The notes under the pieces: model-generated | Database searches by the model: none | What the model was told of the DNA's origin: nothing | The model's input: only the letters and a program-made list of their open reading frames with translations | Position numbers and translations under genes: made by a program | Part shown: positions 23,753 to 36,642 of the stretch, piece after piece | Layout of the letters: each line of letters begins with the position of its first letter | Numbering within the stretch: position 1 is the stretch's first letter | Source: Saururus chinensis | Lineage: Eukaryota; Streptophyta; Magnoliopsida; Piperales; Saururaceae | Direction of reading: 5' to 3' | Assembly (NCBI GenBank): GCA_035235625.1 | Contig: CP141143.1 | Location: forward strand, 43,757,178-43,821,177 | Length of the DNA: 64,000 nt

Positions 23753-24188
23753 GCTGGCTGCCTCCTCCTTCCTTCTCCTTCCTCCTATCCTCTCCTCTAG
23801 TGTGTGGTGCAAGGTTGGAAGGACATCTCACTGATTTGGGGCTTCAAGGACGTGGTTAGAGGCTTTCTTTGCTGAGATTTGAATCCAAGCTTAAGGAGCT
23901 TAAGGATCAACTCATACAAAAAGTAATACCATTCTCTATTTTTGTTTCTTGTGCTTTTGGAGGGTGGGCTGATTGATTCAAGGGCATACAAGTGGCTGGA
24001 CAGCCCAAGGTTAGTATGGCCTTGCTCCTAAATTTCTTCTTGATGTATTGTATGTTCTTTGGTTAATTGTTTATTGCTTATATATGTGTACATATGCTTG
24101 TTAGTGTAGAATGTGATTAAAGACTTATTTTTTAATTAGTGTGCCACCCCCACGGGATCATGACTACCACACTTCTGCCGGCCAGCCA
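22638..24188 (+). repeat. 5' LTR of a plus-strand retrotransposon (right edge approximate)
   Basis: It starts TGTTGGACTTGGG and is followed at 24197 by a tRNA-iMet primer-binding site, so it is a 5' LTR on the plus strand. It contains a 558-bp tandem duplication and, in each copy, a TATTTAAGGG promoter-like motif (about 23070 and 23634). The right edge is uncertain: CCA at 24188 is 8 nt from the primer site, more than usual. The body of the element is not identifiable downstream because later insertions interrupt it. Confidence 0.6.
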
Positions 24189-24196
24189 CTCTATAG

Positions 24197-24208
24197 TGGT
24201 ATCAGAGC
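24197..24208 (+). promoter_or_regulatory. primer-binding site, tRNA-iMet type
   Basis: TGGTATCAGAGC is the standard plant retrotransposon site that pairs with the 3' end of initiator methionine tRNA. The leader continues to 24373 and, across the inserted solo LTR, from 27802 to about 27973. Confidence 0.8.
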
Positions 24209-24373
24209 CTAGGAATGGGGGTTAGTCATTGATTTGATTGAAAATCAATTTAATTTACCCGATCTAGGGTTTTGCATGTTAGAAAGGGGGAAACCCCAAA
24301 TTGATTAATTTACATATTCTTACCATAGGGCTTTCATGATTATGATGAAATTGAATGATTATGGGATTGATAT

Positions 24374-27300
24374 TGTGACGACCCGGATTTTCAAAACCCT
24401 TTTTAAATAAATTACACGTTATAAATCATGACAAATTTTTTTCTTTCTTAAACACAAAACAAATCATCCAATTAAATATCCAAGTCTTGATAACTGAGGT
24501 TCACAAATACGAATATCAAAACATATGATATTATTATACATGTCAAAATTCAATAAATAGCAAGTTAACCCTCTAAGTACAAGTTTGTCATATGTCCGAA
24601 AATAAATAACAAAGTAAAGTTGGCTCTCATGCTAATAATCACAATTACTTACATAATTTTAAAAATAAGAGACTAGGTCCCACTAGTGCAATGTCATCCT
24701 AAAACGCCCACCAAAGTCCTGATCTCGCAACATCCCCATCTAAACAACCTGCAAGCAAATAAGACCAAACAGGCAACAAAACATCTCCTCCCCTTAGAGA
24801 AGCATTCAAAAGAATAAACGTACAATTTAATATTTTTCGGATTGGGCCAACATCACCCGATGTTAGTTGCCTACGTACTCATCAGACAACATCTCCAATG
24901 TTTCCAACAAGATCGGATCCAGACATAGTTATCACTAAAACTACACTATACTAAGAAACATAGCATCATACATGCAATATTTAAGTATTTTAAAGCAACC
25001 TACATTTTATGTAAGTCCTTTAATCGTTCCCCTTGTTCTAATTAAACAAGCAATATCAAACAATGTTATTAATTATCTCTCGAATCATTGTTCGATAATT
25101 AATATCCCTGTCCAATCCCAATGACATACAAACTCATCGAATGTTATCCTAAGTGACAAATGATAACTCACCATAGACCACCCTCGAAGGTAAATCATGA
25201 TAAAATACCCTGGAATCCACTAGGCCCCTAAAATCCACCAGGAAGTACCATCACCCCTCCTAGCCCACGAAGGACCTGACTGGAGTGGAAGGGCGTGACC
25301 CACAACTGCACCTGAACAAAAATGGCGAGAAAAGCCAACCAAAGAGGAATGTCAGTTAATCCAAATGCATGTACACTGAAAGATCCTCAATAGATTTGTG
25401 GTCAGCCCATCTCATCTAGAGCTCCCTCCAATGGGGAGGTGCAACTACACGGTCAAATCAGCAACTCCTCAATAGAGCTAAAACTCAGGAAACCATTCCG
25501 AACCCTATCTTTCTCATCATTAAGCCAGTCTCTCGAATAAATATCCCAAACCCTATTAGTCCCATCTAGACTAGGGTTTTAAACTCGAAACTACCACCGG
25601 TTCATCAACCAAGGCAAATCGTCAGGTTAAAGGTTTTGTTCACTCTATGAACTAGTCCCAGACCCCTCTGAGGTATTTTAGTCTTTATCTTGATTAGGTT
25701 TTCTTGCCCAATCTAAAACTATCAAACCCCATTGATTAATCTTTCAATAATCTTAAGTAGATGATAAATTATTATCACAACAACAATAACAAAATATTGA
25801 AATAATGAACAACATAAACCATCAAAACCACACAGGTCTAAACAAATCATAATATCAATAATAGACTTCAATAATGATATTAGAATTGTTCGAGCTCACG
25901 TGCCCTAACCCTCTTTAGGTTAACTTATTAAATCTTTATGAAAACTGATCATAATACACCTAAGAGCATTAAAGTAATTATCCAACATTGGATATGGTCC
26001 TCTCTGCTGTCGGGTAAACCTTTAAACTATCAAAAGGTTTCAGTATCACATTGGCCCGTTAATTCCATCCACACGAATACGGGTCAGTCTGCACAGGGGT
26101 ATTTTTATCTTTTTGCTCAAGGCCTCCCTAAACATTGATGGGTCCAAAACTAATCCCAAGGGTACACATTGACATTGTGAACCCAAGGTAATTTTCTTGC
26201 CGTTTAACGGGGCCATAAACCCCTTGAAACCACCCCGGTTTAATAAATAATCTTACCGCAACCCTAAGGGTAAAATAGTCAAATATCAATTTATTGGGAT
26301 TTTTTCCTCACTAGTGGCTTGGTAAAAATTTAGAATACACACTAAAAGCTTACTGGGATTTTTCTCAATTTTCAAATCTACTCATAGGCCCCTGAACCGG
26401 AGCCCCTAATTCTGGTCATTAATCATTATACTATGCGTCAACTTATAAGGGTAAATTGGTCATTTCAAAGCTCTTGGGATTTTTCCCCAGTCGAAAACTT
26501 GGGCAGTAAACTCGGCATAAACTCATAGCAATTTATCATTTTTTCCAAATTTTTTTGGCTAGTCTAACTCACTGAATCAGACCCGGTTCAATGAGTATAC
26601 ATTATTTTATTTAATTTTTAAGGTCTGGAATGAATCGGGTCGGGTTACCCGACCTGATCCAGGGATTGATAACGACCCACGCTGCAGGTCGCCTCTGGCG
26701 GCTATGGTGGGGCGGAACTGGGCCTCACCGGATCGCTGCCTAGAGGTGATCCCATTGGGCCTGGCCTTGCTACCGCCCGGGCCAAAGCCCATCTTTTCCT
26801 TTTTTTTTTAACCACCGGAGGCACCGCGATGGCAGGCCGCTAGGGCCGGGATTGACTGGATTGCCATAGTCCAGCGATTCCGGCAACCCAAGTCCCTCCT
26901 TAGGCCGGGGATTGTGCCGCGCTGCCGCTGTGTGTGTGTCCTTTTTTTTTTTTTTTTTGATTTCCTCCACCGGTTGAGCACAATGCTCCTTCCCAGCGAC
27001 TGTGGTTTCGATTAACAAACAAAGATATGACTGTTCAACAAAAGGGACTGGTCGGCCGGTGACAGTCCACCCAAATTGAAATAAAATTTTTTGCAAGTTT
27101 ACTGTTCCTCGTAATTACACGGAACAATAATATATGCAATGCAGAAATCCTGTTCATTTTAATTACCAACAGCATATCACAAAAAAAAATTACGAACAAC
27201 ATGCATACTTTCATAATTATGCAACTTATAACTTAATTATTGAATAGAGCTACCCTTAATCTTGACTCGAAACTAAGATAGTGAACCTACCTCCACTGCC

Positions 27301-27801
27301 GGTTTGCTGTCGATCCACCGCCACTGAAGCATTACCGGAGCTTCGCCGACAGCCTTCTCTTCCCCCATCGGCCAAGACCCCCTAATTCTGCCCTAATCAT
27401 CCCTTTTATAAGCATGGGATTAGGGTTCATAATCCTGTTAGAATTTGGGCCAATCCTCCTAAATTAGTACCCCTAATTAGGCTACTAAAAATTAATTTTG
27501 GAATCATAAACAGCTGGGCCCACAAAAATACTTAAGTGGCCCAATTACACATTAAAATCGGGTAAACGAGCCCTATACAATATGTTCAACTTCGAACAGT
27601 CGTATCTCCCTCATACGAACTCCAATTCGTGCATTCTTGGTGGCGTTTCGAAGCTCTTTCTGTCTACTTTCAATTTATATAGATATAAGTCATCATTTCC
27701 AACTAATGATCAAGATATTCTTATGAGATATTCAAGGGGTCAAACACCCTAAATTCCACGTATTTAATTTTTGAAACATAGGACAAATCTGGGATATTAT
27801 A
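24374..27801 (-). repeat. 3.4-kb solo LTR
   Basis: It is bounded by exact 5-bp duplications GATAT at 24369-24373 and 27802-27806. The plus-strand left end is TGTGACGACCCGG. The right end, CTGGGATATTATA, is a decayed GGGACATTACA. A minus-strand TATA box, CTTATAAAAGGG, near 27405 is followed by a leader and a GGAG|GTAGG donor-like site near 27290, which gives the orientation. There is no internal second LTR edge, primer site or coding domain, so I read it as one long LTR left after recombination. A poly-T run lies at about 26943-26959. Confidence 0.75.
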
Positions 27802-30800
27802 GATATGCATTACTAGTTTGCTGAAATGTTACTGATTGGATAGTTAATTATGATTATTGCTTTTGGACAATACAAGGGGCAAAAGGGTCTTTTCCCCTTA
27901 TAATTTTTTGTCCAAATTAATTTTCTGATCACATTCTGCCCACAAACCCACTTGTTGGTCAACAAGAGTAAATTAAGGGCCTGTTTGGAAGGCAATTTTT
28001 GTCCTCAGGAAGCGATTTGTTAAGGGCAGAAATCACTTTCCTGGATGAGAACTGTATGGAAGGGTGAATTCAAGAGAAAATTAAAATCATGTTAAAAATC
28101 CATTTTCCACCCGGAAAGGCTGTTTTTCCTGTCTATTGGAACTCTCCTTCTCCTTGGGAGGAGACTTCTTGTAGAAATTGCTTTCTACGGGAGGCGGAAA
28201 TTATGTTGGTCACACTTGTGACCAAACTATCCCCGACCCTCGTCTTTCCCCCGTCTCTCACCCCACACCCATCTCTTTGCCCTAATCCCACCACAGCCAG
28301 TCCCTCGGCCCTCCCTCCCTCCCTCCATCCCTTCGGCCTCCCTCCCTCCATCATCCCTCCATCCGACCGCGACCAAACTACCCCCGACTCTCCTCTTTCC
28401 CCCGTCTCTCACCCCGCCCCCATCTCTTTGCCCTAATCCTGCCGCAAGCATGCCCCAGGCCCTCCCTCCCTCCCTTCGACTGCAAATCTCCTTCCATCCC
28501 TTAGTCACTTTATCGTACGTAGATCGCACTCTGTCTTGTTAATTCGTTAGCAACGACAAAAGGAGGTTGTTTGTCGCCCCCCGTAAGGTAATGACGATCT
28601 ACCGTTGCACTACTTGTTTGATTGTCGATCTGACGTTGTCTTGCATATGTGATCCTTGATGTTAAAGTTGGCTTTCATGTATTTGTATTGGGCATTTTGG
28701 ACGAGATCTGTGTTGGGTTCGTGAATTGTACTGCTTGTTGTTGCACTGCCTGTTTTTATTGCTAATGTGTTGTTTCATTTTCTTTATGGATTCCTTCGTA
28801 AGCTTCACTTTCTGAGCATTTCAAATGATATCTTTGTGACATGTTATGAATTGGTAGTATGTGTTATATATGAATTATTATTGTTTACAAAAATGAATAG
28901 ATTGCTCAATTCATATTTCATTGAATATCATGAATTTGCACATATTTTTGGTTGTTTGTTGATTATGGCTTAGTACATATTTTCGGTTGCTTGATTCCTG
29001 TCAACAATTTAACATGATCTCTCATTATTATCATTTATGTTTTAGTGTGTTTGATGATGGCTTAATGTGTGTAGAGGAGACTATGATTATTCACTGGCGT
29101 GATTAGTTACATGGTTGCCTGCTAGTCAGACTTGTTTCATTACTTGTTAATGTCATGTGTACAATTTGTGTTCCCATAGTATTGTGAAGTTCATATGCTA
29201 GTCTTCAATTACCTCATGACAATAGTGTTTCAGTCACATATGCTAGTCTTCATTTTTCGGATATAGCTAAACAGAAGATGATTCCCCTTTTATATTCATT
29301 TGCATGATTGCACCCATGTTTTGATTGACTTTATTGTTACAAATTGTGTTGGAATTCTGATTGATAGCTTGATTAGTCTGTACATTTAATCCACATTTCT
29401 TGGAAGTTTATTTGTTTGATCATGCATTTTAGATCCATATGTTTGTTTGTATTTTGTAAATTTTGTAAAAGCTTACTATTTTCACATTGCCAAAATGTAA
29501 TGTCCCTAAATTTTCTACGATTTTCCTCCTATTTTTCTGGTCATTTTCGGCGGGAAAATGTGACGCTTCGGCGTATTCATATTTATGTATTTTTCCCCGT
29601 ATTTATACCCGTAGAGTCGGGTGTGGGGCTTAGTTGCAGGCCGCGGGCCTCGCTGCACGCTTACGGCGCGAATTTTGGAGGTATAACACGTAACCAGTGA
29701 GTTAACGCGCATTAGGGACGTGGATGTAAAAATTAAAAAGATTTTATATAAAAATCAACCCATCCATCGGTTTTCACAGAACCGACATTCCAGTAAATTT
29801 TCATTCGCATCCAGTGGTTTTTTGGAGAAACCCGAGCTCGATTCCGGTCGCTCCGTTCTCCCTCCTCCGTCATCGGATTCCGGCGGTTCTTGTTCAGATC
29901 TGCTTTGCCTCACCGCCACGAGTCTATAGACACCGGCTATGACTGCCGCCACGGCCTCTTCGCTCCTCCACGAGGTACCGAACCTTTTTCGGGATTTTTC
30001 TCTCCTTTAATCCCGTTTTTGAACTGTGGGTATACGATTTTAACATCGTTTGCGGCCGCTCTCAACTAGACTTATGTTTAGTTGGCCGCTAGGAACCCAT
30101 AGGCGCTGGCTAGAGCCGCCGCTGTGCTTTCTGCGCTCCGCTGTGAGCTACCGATCTTTTGGTCGGGTTTTGTTCTCATTTTGCATCTCACTGTCCGTGA
30201 GATTGTTTTGGACGCCGGTGTGTTTCCGGTCGTTGTCCGGCCACCGGATAGACTCCGTCCAGCCTACCTCGACCCAGTGTTGGTAGGGGGTTGCTATTCC
30301 CGACCCCGCCCCGCCTCTATTGCCTTGCTCCGCCTGATTAGACGCTTTGGGTGAGTCTCGGGTCGTTGCCATTGGCGAGCCGTGGGCCATTTGGCCATCG
30401 TGGGCTCTTCCCCGGCTCGGCGACAGTGAGGGCCAGCCCCGATTGGCCCGAGTCTACACTCCGCTAGGAATGGGCCGCTTGCCCTGCACTATACCGTGCG
30501 TGATGTACAGCCGCCCGCACTACATGTGTTAGCTGTGGGTGGCGATAGGCGATGTCGCCACATTGATTAGCCACTGCTAGGGGCCTTAGCCCTGTTGGCC
30601 TTATGTGGGCCTTGGGTCGCCACCGTTCGATCCATCTCCCCCTATAGTGGCACTATTTGGCCGCGTGTGCATGTGGCCATGCGTGCATTTTTGGGTTTAG
30701 GTGCCGTATTTGTGCCGCCTGACCATCGGATGGCTTTGCCACCGAGTGGAGTTGACCACTAGAGTCCTCCTCCACCTTTCCTTTGTCCTCGAGTGTCGCC

Positions 30801-31370
30801 CCATGCCCTCCGCCCTTATGTGGGCCTTTGTTGACCAAAATCGTCGCCGTTGGGTGTTGTCCACGGCCGATTTCGACGTTTTGTGGCCGACTGAGCATGT
30901 CTTAGCCACCAGCCGATCTTCAATGAGTACACCATCGACATTTGGTCGCACTGCCACATATGTTGGCATGATATTTCTCCCGGCCGCCCCTAGTGTGCCG
31001 CCGTGGATCGCGAATTTTGCCGCATCGATTTCTAACACCTCGTTTGGCCGTGATTGTTTCCGGCACTTCTGAAAATCCTCGGGACAGCAGCTCTCTCAGC
31101 TAGGCAACGGTTTTGACCGCCAGCTCCGTCGTCGACGCCGCCACCATCGTGTGCTCGCCATCGAACGTCATGATTACGAGGTAGGGGAGCTTTGAACTCA
31201 TAAATTCATGATAGCATGCTTTGAATGAGTAGTAGCATGCTAGGATTGTATGATTCCATGCTTTAGATGTTAAGTAACGATCTGATTGCATGATGTACGT
31301 GTAAGCACGATTGTATGGTATGTTGAAATGCATATGACATGCATGTTGGTTGTGAGTACGTTGATTGAGT

Positions 31371-31500
31371 ATGTGCTAGTGATGGCTAGCGTATATGTTT
31401 GATGTGTGTTATGCATGTGCTAGTGATGGCTAGCGTGCATGTTTAGTGTATTTTTGATGTATGCATGTGCTAGTGATGGCTAGCATGCATGTTCGTAAGT
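31371..31500. repeat. three spaced copies of a GTGCTAGTGATGGCTAGC motif
   Basis: Copies occur near 31373, 31417 and 31467, each followed by a GTATATGTTT/GTGCATGTTT-like tail. GCTAG at both ends gives the motif partial dyad symmetry. The related LTR at 48262-54540 keeps complementary remnants near 50530-50600. Confidence 0.8.
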
Positions 31501-32719
31501 TACGTATGTATGACCGTATGTGTATGTTATACGTATGTGGGAGACATACGTATGTATGATGACTTTTTGCCTATGGTATGGATATGTGTAAGTGTATGTG
31601 GGCAGAGGTATGGGCGATGGACAGTAAGAGGTGACAGAGGTTTTGTTTGGATTTGGATATAGATGTGGATGCGTAAGCGTATGACAGAGGACAGAGGATA
31701 CGAGTATGACGGGCGAGGATTGGAATAGTCGGTTTGATTTGGATCAAAACGTATGTTGGGGGGTTGTCAGATTGTAAGAGTGTTCATAATTGTACAAGCA
31801 TAACGTACATATTATGAAGTGAAAAGTAAGCATAATCAATGAGGTATTAAGTAAGAGGGCGACAATTGGGTTTGGCTCTGAGGAGCTTAGTATGATGACA
31901 TTTGTGTACGATGTTTTGGCCATAAGGTAGATGGCAGAGATGTAAGATTGTAAGATTTTGGTGTACGGTAAGTTTTGATCCTGATATGGACGAGGTAAGG
32001 AAGTCTGCTGCCCTGAAGAACTAAGGTTTCGATCAGGCTCAACATCGGTTTGATCAGTCGAGGACTGTGAGTTTGTGTGGCATAATTATACCGCATAATG
32101 TACTTAATTCAAACTTGAATTATAAGAATGCTAATGATAGCGTTGTGAGTTTGAGACCTGAGGGTTCGACGGATTAAGTTCTATGTTTGAGCTAGCCGAT
32201 AATGAGTCGGCTAAGCATTTATCATGTCTTGCCATGGTGGTTATCCTGCGAGATGTTGTTTGTGTGCTGTGTTGAGCACCAGACGTCTTTTGCTCTGTTG
32301 AGAGCGACGTATGTTTCCGATTTGGTCTGTGTGCTGTGTAAGCCCAGACGTTTGATGCTCTGTTGAGAGCGTTGTATGATTCCGCCCAAGAGTGGCACTG
32401 CATGTTTCTGCCCAAGTGGCACTGTATGTTCTCTGCCCAAGAGTGGCAATGGCACTATAAGACCCATTATGGTGGGCGATTCTATGGCACTATAAGACCC
32501 CTTATGTGTGGGCAATTGTATGACCCCTTATGTGTGGGTGTATGTTTGCGCGCTCATAGTATCATGGACCTACTCTTACCTGTTTGATCCTGTGCCCCAT
32601 GAGCACTGGTATGCCTTACCTTCGGAAAAGTCCATGGCGTCTAGTCACTCCCCGGAGGTTAAGGTGTTGCCCTAGTGGCATTCTTTTCCATTTCGATGCT
32701 GAAGCTTATTAGTTGTAAT

Positions 32720-33110
32720 GAGCTTCAGTGGTCGTTGATATGTGTACGATTATGAGTTTGAGTACGACTGTATGAGTATGAGTTTGAGCACGATTGTAAG
32801 CGTATGTGTATGAGAACGACTGTAAGTGTATGAGTATGAGTACGACTGTAAGCGTATGAGTATGAGCACGACTGTAAGAGTATGAGTATGATTGTAAGAG
32901 TAAGACTGTAAGCATATGAATCTGAGCAAGACTGTAAGTGTAAGTTTATGAGCAAGACTGTAAGTGTAAGATGTGCGAGTAAGGTCGCACGAGTAAGTGT
33001 AAGATGTGCGAGTAAGGTCGCACGAGTAAGTGTAAGATGTGCGAGTAAGGTCGCACGAGTATGCGTATGTTGCATGAGTATGCGTGCGATGGTACGAGTA
33101 AGTTTGTAAG
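32720..33110. repeat. GTAAG/TATGAG-rich minisatellite with a 33-bp x3 core
   Basis: A long purine/T-rich tract is built from GTATGAGTATGAG and GACTGTAAG words. Within it, a 33-bp unit (AAGATGTGCGAGTAAGG...) is repeated three times without visible change, starting at 32968, 33001 and 33034. Confidence 0.85.
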
Positions 33111-33857
33111 ACCCTAGATAAGGGTGTTTGTGTAAGTTTCATTTGATGATATGACTTTGGCACGATGGTGCATTTGGTATGTTTGTATGAGCATGAGCAT
33201 GATATAGATATGCCTATCTGCTTCATGTTTGAGTTGCATGAACGCATGTTTTTATGAACTTATTGAGTTCACCGTTTGGGATTTCCCCTACTGGGTATTT
33301 TCCTACTGAGTATGAAAATACTCACCCTACCATTTTTAGCCCCGTGGTTTGGGAGGCTTTTGCAGGTTTGTGATGGAGAGCTCCTGGAGATGGATGCTCA
33401 TTTCAGCGGTGGATTGATTCCCGTTGACTCAGGTATATGCTTGACTCATTGCGAGTTTATTTGTGCCACGATCCGATGTATTGGGTGAGACGAGACGTTA
33501 AGATGTTTATTCTTTCTGGACTTTAGTTTGGATTAGTTTGTAGACTGTTATGGGACTTGCACTCAGGGATGCCTGGGAGTGATTTGTATTTTAAAGTCTA
33601 TGATCATAGCAATTTAGTCGTACATGTGTTTTCGAGTAGCGCCTGATGATATTTGCTTTGGCCGTACGATGTTTGACCGTGTGATGAAAATATTTAGATG
33701 GAAAATGGATGTTTAGTGTTTTAAATTATAAACTGTTTTATTAGGTTTTGATTTCGTCATTTTTCCTCCGATTTACAGATGTTATATTGCAAAAATTTTT
33801 CATGAATTTTAAGGAAAATGTGTGAAAATCTCGGGCGTTACACAAAACTTCTCTTAA

Positions 33858-35466
33858 ATGACATATTACCCTGGTCCACCTAAAATGTGCCCCCACACTC
33901 CTCCCGTTGAGGGAAGCAAAAGGTATGCGAAAAACATTAAATGGGACAAGCCACTTCATTATGCATTCTTATCTTATATGGCCCATGCAATTAATAAGGG
34001 TCATAGGAAAGGGAGTAGCCTTGATCGTGAGGGTTGGACTTTAGTAATTGACATGTTCAGGCACTGGCGGATCCACATGCAAAGGTGGGTGGTCATTGAC
34101 CACCCTGAAATTTGGCATTCTTTCGTAACCCCCTATGTTAAAATCTAATGGACCTAGCAAATGCCCAACACAAAATCCTCTTACAGCCTATTTTTATATT
34201 TTTTTAAAATGATATTTTGATATATTTTGTGTTGATCAATTTTTTAAAGGAAAATGTTGTATCAATTCTTATATGCATCTTTGATCAAAAGGTAAGTTAT
34301 GTATAGTTTCTCATAAGAAAAATTACTTGAGTTTTAGTTATTTTTTTACCACCGTGATTAACAATCCTGGATCCGCCACTGTGTTCAAGAATGAGCATCA
34401 CATTGATTTGAATAAGGGCATGCTAAAAAATCACTATGATGCTCAAAGAAGATTCTATCAAGCTTGGGTGGCTTTAAGAGAGATGATTGGAGTTGGGTGG
34501 AATGAGCATACAAACACATTCATCCTTTCTGAAGATGCATGGAGCACTTTCTTAATGGTAAGTAATATTTAAATATTGGGCTACTTATGAAATGATAATT
34601 TGTGTACTGATGTGATATGAGATGCAGAAGCACAAGATTATTAGTCATCTGATGAAGTGGGGGTACGATGAGGAGTCAAAGGGTAATTTATACACTATAT
34701 ATGGCCGGACCCATGTGACAGGTAGCCATGCAAGTTACTACCATTCAGGAGCAAAACCTCATCCCTCATCCACAACTTCAGCCTCAGCCTCAGCCCCAAC
34801 ATCCGCCTCATCATATACCCTAGTTGATGAGAGTTTAAATGAGCATGGTGATGATTTTGGTTATGAAAGGGTTTATGAGGGGGTTGGTCAGAGGGTGGTT
34901 CAACCTATGGTTGACGAGAGTCTGGACGAGACAGGTATGGATCGAGAAGAACACACGGTGATACATGCTAGTGCATTCACTGATAGCTTGGGAGGTGAGG
35001 TTGACAATGGGCCCAATTGCCTTACTACACACCTAGAATGTATAGTGGTACAAGTCAAGTTGGTAGTGCTCACACACCAACCCATAGCCCTACTTCGTTG
35101 CCTACTGGGACTTCCATGCCTCCACCACCACAAAGTGAAAATGAAAGGCCACCTCGCAAGAGGAAGTCTTGAAGCACTGCTACATCAATTGGCGAGTCCA
35201 TTGGTATTGCCATGTCTAGTCAGAATAAAATTTCTCGAGAAAGCTCCTATGCAAATAAGGAACAATATGAAGTTGAATAGTATAAGATGGCAATTAACTT
35301 GATGATGACAATACCTGAATACCGAGAAGACGACCTCATTTTCACCATTGCACTCTCCAAGTTTATGAAGACAAAGTTTAGGCGCATTTGGTTAGCATTG
35401 GGCAATGCTCCAGGGTTGAGGATGAATTGGTTGCGTGACATTTGCCATGCATCAAATTCAAATTAA
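33858..35466 (+). pseudogene. Myb/SANT-like DNA-binding protein of the Harbinger element
   Basis: Exon 1 begins ATG at 33858 (MTYYPGPPKMC). It runs to DREGWTLVIDMF, is interrupted by a MITE, and resumes KNEHHIDLNKGMLKNHYD, QRRFYQAWVALREM and NTFILSEDAWSTFL, the trihelix/Myb-SANT-like domain. An intron with GTAAGT at 34558 and AG ending at 34627 follows. Exon 2 (KHKIISHLMKWGYDEE) leads into a Ser-rich linker, a basic RPPRKRKS that looks like a nuclear signal, and a C-terminal part ending NWLRDICHASNSN at 35466. A frameshift near 35025 and stops after RKRKS and near 35278 make it a pseudogene. In live PIF elements this partner brings the transposase to the ends and into the nucleus. Confidence 0.8.
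34062..34381. mobile_element. hAT-type MITE inside an exon
   Basis: The ends are CACTGGCGGATCCA at 34062 and, on the opposite strand, CAGTGGCGGATCCA ending at 34381. Flanks TGTTCAGG (34054-34061) and TGTTCAAG (34382-34389) are an 8-bp duplication with one change. At 320 bp it has no coding capacity. Removing it and one duplication restores the reading frame DMF-KNEHH of the Myb/SANT protein. Confidence 0.85.
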
Positions 35467-36056
35467 TTATCTCTCCCTATAGTTCCTTCATTTCTACTAT
35501 GATTATCTACAACAATATTTTTTAGGCAATTAAGGAGTTTATGTAATACTCTAAACTTTATGCTTATGTTTTATGCATAGGTCTGTTTGTTTATCAATTC
35601 TGTTTGTTTGTTTTATGATTTCTTACCACATAATTAAGTTGGATTGCGACCTGTCTAACAATGGAACATGTCCATTGGTTTGTTGTGCATGGGTTTGTGT
35701 GTTTTTATCATTTCTGTGTTTGATTTATGATGGCTTACCACATAATAAAGTTTTATAGCAAATGTGTTGGTTTATTTGTTATGCATGGGTTTGTGTGTTC
35801 ATTATCATTTATGTTTGTTTGTTTGATGATGGCTTACATCTTAATAGGATTTGTAATACTACCTTGTTATATGTGCATTTTAGTGTGTAATCTAAATTTT
35901 ATTAGAAATTATTGTAAGTTGCATGTCATTCACTTGGGAAGAGCTTGCATTTGACACAAGTGAAGATGCGACAATCATGTATTATTTAAGAACAGCATTC
36001 CCCCAAGGAATATCATACATATACATCGAGATAGGGGTCACAACATAGTATATGAC

Positions 36057-36642
36057 ATGTTGAATGTGTCTAACGAAATTTTTCATAATATGTGCCGCAT
36101 GAATAAAAAGGCATTCATGTTGTTGTGTTATGAAATGAGGTTGAAATAGTTGCTCAAGGACAAAAGACATGTTGTGGTAGAGGAGAAAATGAGGTATTTT
36201 CTACAAATTTGTGGTCATAGAGAAGGTCATCGTGTTATAGGTCATCTTATGTCCCACTCATAGGAAACTGTGTGTCGACACTTTAAGAAAGTACTAGATG
36301 CATTGTATACATGGGCTACAGAGATGATCAAGCCAATGATTAGTCCACATCACACACCCCACTACATTAGGAGCAAGAGGAAGTACTATCCATGGTTTAG
36401 AAATTGTATAGGAACAATAGACGGTCCTCATGTAGAAGTAGTTGTACCATCAGAAGAGCAACAAGCTTATAGGGGGAGATCAAGAAAGGTTACTCAAAAC
36501 ATAATGGCCGTTTGTGACTTTAGTATGAGATTTATATTTGTAGTGGCAGGGTTCAGCCCATGATTCTAGGGTCTTTTCTCACACTGTAGCAAATCCACTC
36601 TCCTTGTTTCCTAGGCCACCACAAGGGAAATATTATGTTGTT
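36057..36642 (+). pseudogene. Harbinger DDE transposase, truncated
   Basis: It reads MLNVSNEIFHNMCRMNKKAF, then FMLLCYEMRLK and a stop, VVEEKMRYFLQICGHREGHR, another stop, and ETVCRHFKKVLDAL (the N-terminal helical domain). The catalytic core follows, with the first Asp in CIGTIDGPHVEVVV, then YRGRSRKVTQNIMAVCDFSM. A frameshift at about 36550 precedes SAHDSRVFSHTV, the next conserved block, and FPRPPQGKYYVV. Intact proteins continue with D(A/S)GY, but here the gypsy LTR starts. The enzyme would cut and paste the element; this copy lacks the C-terminal third and has stops. Confidence 0.85.

Larger units (their letters stand above)
29496..33842 (+). repeat. 4.3-kb solo LTR inserted in the Harbinger element
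   Basis: Exact 5-bp duplications CAAAA flank it at 29491-29495 and 33843-33847. It starts TGTAATGTCCC and ends GGGCGTTACA. A TATA-like TTTATATAAAA near 29742 followed by a GC-rich leader and GAG|GTACCG (about 29972) suggests plus orientation. It is the same family as 48262-54540, in opposite orientation. There are no gag or pol domains and no second LTR edge. It contains several minisatellites (about 31371-31500, 32280-32560, 32720-33110). Confidence 0.8.

Noticed and set aside
28089-28529. Pro/Ser-rich frame (115 codons) and its Gly/Arg-rich complement
   Set aside because: They come from a C-rich tandemly duplicated leader of the Harbinger element and lack domain content.
32709-33247. Thr/Tyr/Ser-rich frames up to 165 codons on the minus strand
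   Set aside because: They are translations of the GTAAG/TATGAG minisatellite with a period divisible by three; they are not genes.
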